Origin: Methanomassiliicoccales archaeon
GTDB lineage: Archaea; Thermoplasmatota; Thermoplasmata; Methanomassiliicoccales; Methanomethylophilaceae
Assembly: GCA_900767505.1 (NCBI GenBank)
Contig: CAAFZG010000098.1
Coordinates: forward strand, 1-6,768
Length of the DNA: 6,768 nt
Direction of reading: 5' to 3'
The notes beneath the pieces are model-generated. The model worked only from the letters and a program-made list of their open reading frames with translations, was not told the origin of the DNA and did not search any database. Below, piece after piece: positions 5,420 to 6,768 of the stretch (within the stretch, counting starts at the first letter, position 1; each line of letters starts with the position of its first letter). A program made the position numbers and the translations under genes.

Positions 5420-6768
5420 TCACATGCAGTCTTTGCACGGATACCTGAGGTTCCTGAGTATGGATCCTTCCCACTGCTCCAGCTTTCCGGGGTTCAGGAT
5501 GTTCTCGGGATCCATGGCCTTCTTGATGGCCCTGATGGACGAGAGCTCGGACTCCCTCTCCTTCATGAAGTTGGGAGCCTTCGAGATTCCGACGCCGTGC
5601 TCTCCGGTGACGGTGCCGCCGAGCTCGATACACACATCGAAGATCTCATTCACAGCGGCGATGCCCCTCTCCCACTGATCCTTGTCGGTGGCATCGATGA
5701 CCATCTTGGTGTGGAGGTTGCCGTCGGATGCGTGACCGTATGTGGCGATGGTCACATCGTACTTCTTGGCGATATCCTGGAACGCCTTGACCGCCTGGGG
5801 TACCTGGGAGACGGACACACCCATGTCGTCCGCGAGGGAGACACAGGAGTATCCGGGCTTCAGTGCGGACAGGGATGTCATGACGGATTTCCTTGCATCG
5901 GTCCACTGAGCGATGAGCTTCTTGTCCTTGGTGGGAGTGACTGCGACGGCACCTACGGATTTGGCGACCTCCTCCACGATGAGGATGTCCCTGTCGACGA
6001 CCTCGTCGGTCTCGCCGTCCACCTCGACGATGCACAGCGCGCCTGCGTCGGGAAGCGGGTTCCCGCGGGCCTTGTTGACGGCCTGGATGCTCACGCTGTC
6101 CATGAGCTCGCAGGATGCAGGGATCAGGGGCTTGGCGATGATGGCCGAGATGCACCTTCCGGCATCCTCTACCGTGTCGAACGCACAGAGGCAGGAAGCG
6201 GACTTCTTGGGCTTGGTGGTGAGCTTGAGCGTGACCTCGGTGATGATCCCGAGGGTACCTTCGGAACCGCAGAGGAGACGTGCGAGCTGGTATCCGGACG
6301 AATCCTTGATTGTCCTGGTGCCGCACCTGACGATCTCCCCGTCCGCCTTGACGAACATCAGACCGAGGACGAAGTCCCTGGTGGCCCCGTATTTCACGGC
6401 GCGCATACCCGAGGCGTTGGTCGCGACCATGCCTCCGATCTGGCATGCCTCCGCGGATCCGGGGGACGGCGGGAAGAAGAAGCCGTACTTGGCGAGCTCC
6501 TCGTTCAGCGCGTTGTACACGCATCCGGCCTCCACGTCGACCCAGAGATCGGCAACGCTGATCCTCTGGACCTTGTTCATCCTCTGCATGGCCATGACGA
6601 TGCCTCCCTTTATCGGGACGGCCGAGCCGCAGAGACCCGTTCCCGCACCGCGGGGGGTGACCGGGATGCCGTTGGCATGTGCGATCTTCATGACCTCCGA
6701 GACCTGCTCGGTTGTCCTGGGCTGGACCACCATGTCGGGTGTCCTGTGGAATATGGATGCGTCGAAGC
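5420..6768 (-). CDS. FAD-linked oxidase, GlcD/D-lactate dehydrogenase type (5' end outside window)
   Basis: A 448-residue C-terminal part of a GlcD-type flavoprotein (FAD-binding PCMH domain plus FAD-oxidase C domain) that oxidises a 2-hydroxy acid such as glycolate or D-lactate. The frame is open to the window edge: eleven codons before the Met at 6733 read FDASIFHRTPD, the normal continuation, so that Met is internal. Counting from it, FAD-binding features are PRGAGTGLCGS (27-37), PSPGSAEACQIGG (89-101) and CGSEGTLGIITE (155-166). The C-terminal domain shows GHASDGNLH (333-341) with two His, GEHGVG (377-382) and the closing DPENILNPGK (408-417). A short tail then ends CKDCM, a CxxC not usual for GlcD. 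Partners such as a GlcF/HdrD-like iron-sulfur subunit would have to lie outside the window, so the electron acceptor and exact substrate cannot be named. Confidence 0.92.
   Translation of the reverse strand, partial: FDASIFHRTPDMVVQPRTTEQVSEVMKIAHANGIPVTPRGAGTGLCGSAVPIKGGIVMAMQRMNKVQRISVADLWVDVEAGCVYNALNEELAKYGFFFPPSPGSAEACQIGGMVATNASGMRAVKYGATRDFVLGLMFVKADGEIVRCGTRTIKDSSGYQLARLLCGSEGTLGIITEVTLKLTTKPKKSASCLCAFDTVEDAGRCISAIIAKPLIPASCELMDSVSIQAVNKARGNPLPDAGALCIVEVDGETDEVVDRDILIVEEVAKSVGAVAVTPTKDKKLIAQWTDARKSVMTSLSALKPGYSCVSLADDMGVSVSQVPQAVKAFQDIAKKYDVTIATYGHASDGNLHTKMVIDATDKDQWERGIAAVNEIFDVCIELGGTVTGEHGVGISKAPNFMKERESELSSIRAIKKAMDPENILNPGKLEQWEGSILRNLRYPCKDCM

Noticed and set aside
5343..5678. 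Plus-strand 111-codon frame running from the intergenic region into the oxidase
   Set aside because: Most of it is antisense to the conserved C-terminus of the oxidase, and it has no recognisable domain or promoter.
5646..6524. Minus-strand 292-codon frame inside the FAD-linked oxidase
   Set aside because: Shifted frame of a strongly conserved flavoprotein; composition is Arg/His-rich and shows no motif.

Overview
The window looks like a chromosomal core region of a euryarchaeal methanogen-type genome. The closest fit is a GC-rich member of the Thermoplasmatota, such as Methanomassiliicoccales. That placement is an inference from gene content (PAC2 proteasome chaperone, pyruvoyl arginine decarboxylase, an archaeal zinc-ribbon protein, a PUA/PP-loop/ferredoxin fusion), heavy use of AGG/AGA and ATA codons, TATA boxes about 25-30 nt before start codons with no Shine-Dalgarno site (leaderless style), and the absence of TAG as a stop in all seven genes.

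Layout. 1-134 is a leader region with a 9-bp inverted repeat and a TATA-like box. 135-1799 (+) is a three-gene cluster: a PAC2 proteasome-assembly chaperone ending in an HbYX-type tail, a pyruvoyl-dependent arginine decarboxylase (start moved to ATG 892), and a zinc-ribbon/winged-helix-like protein joined to it by a TGATG overlap. A T7 tract at 1814-1820 closes the cluster. 1826-4495 (-) holds two genes: a 642-residue zinc-ribbon/PUA/PP-loop/ferredoxin protein and, downstream of it, a 7-TM membrane protein that resembles a degenerate PrsW-type intramembrane protease. A 60-bp divergent promoter region (4496-4555) with one near-symmetrical TATA box separates these from a (+) M50 site-2 protease (4556-5236). 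A structured 183-bp intergenic stretch with three inverted repeats follows, the first of them a probable bidirectional terminator. The rest (5420-6768, -) is a GlcD-type FAD-linked oxidase whose N-terminus lies outside the window.

How the genes fit together. The decarboxylase makes agmatine, which archaea need for polyamines and for agmatidine in tRNA-Ile. The PAC2 protein probably acts on 20S proteasome precursors. Two of the membrane proteins belong to, or resemble, intramembrane-protease families. The 642-residue protein is the best candidate for unknown biochemistry: it is likely to be called a PAPS reductase, but its motifs argue for an adenylating, possibly RNA-directed sulfur-transfer enzyme. 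No CRISPR array, tRNA, rRNA, insertion sequence or phage gene was seen, and I do not see a clearly new multi-gene defence or mobile system here.
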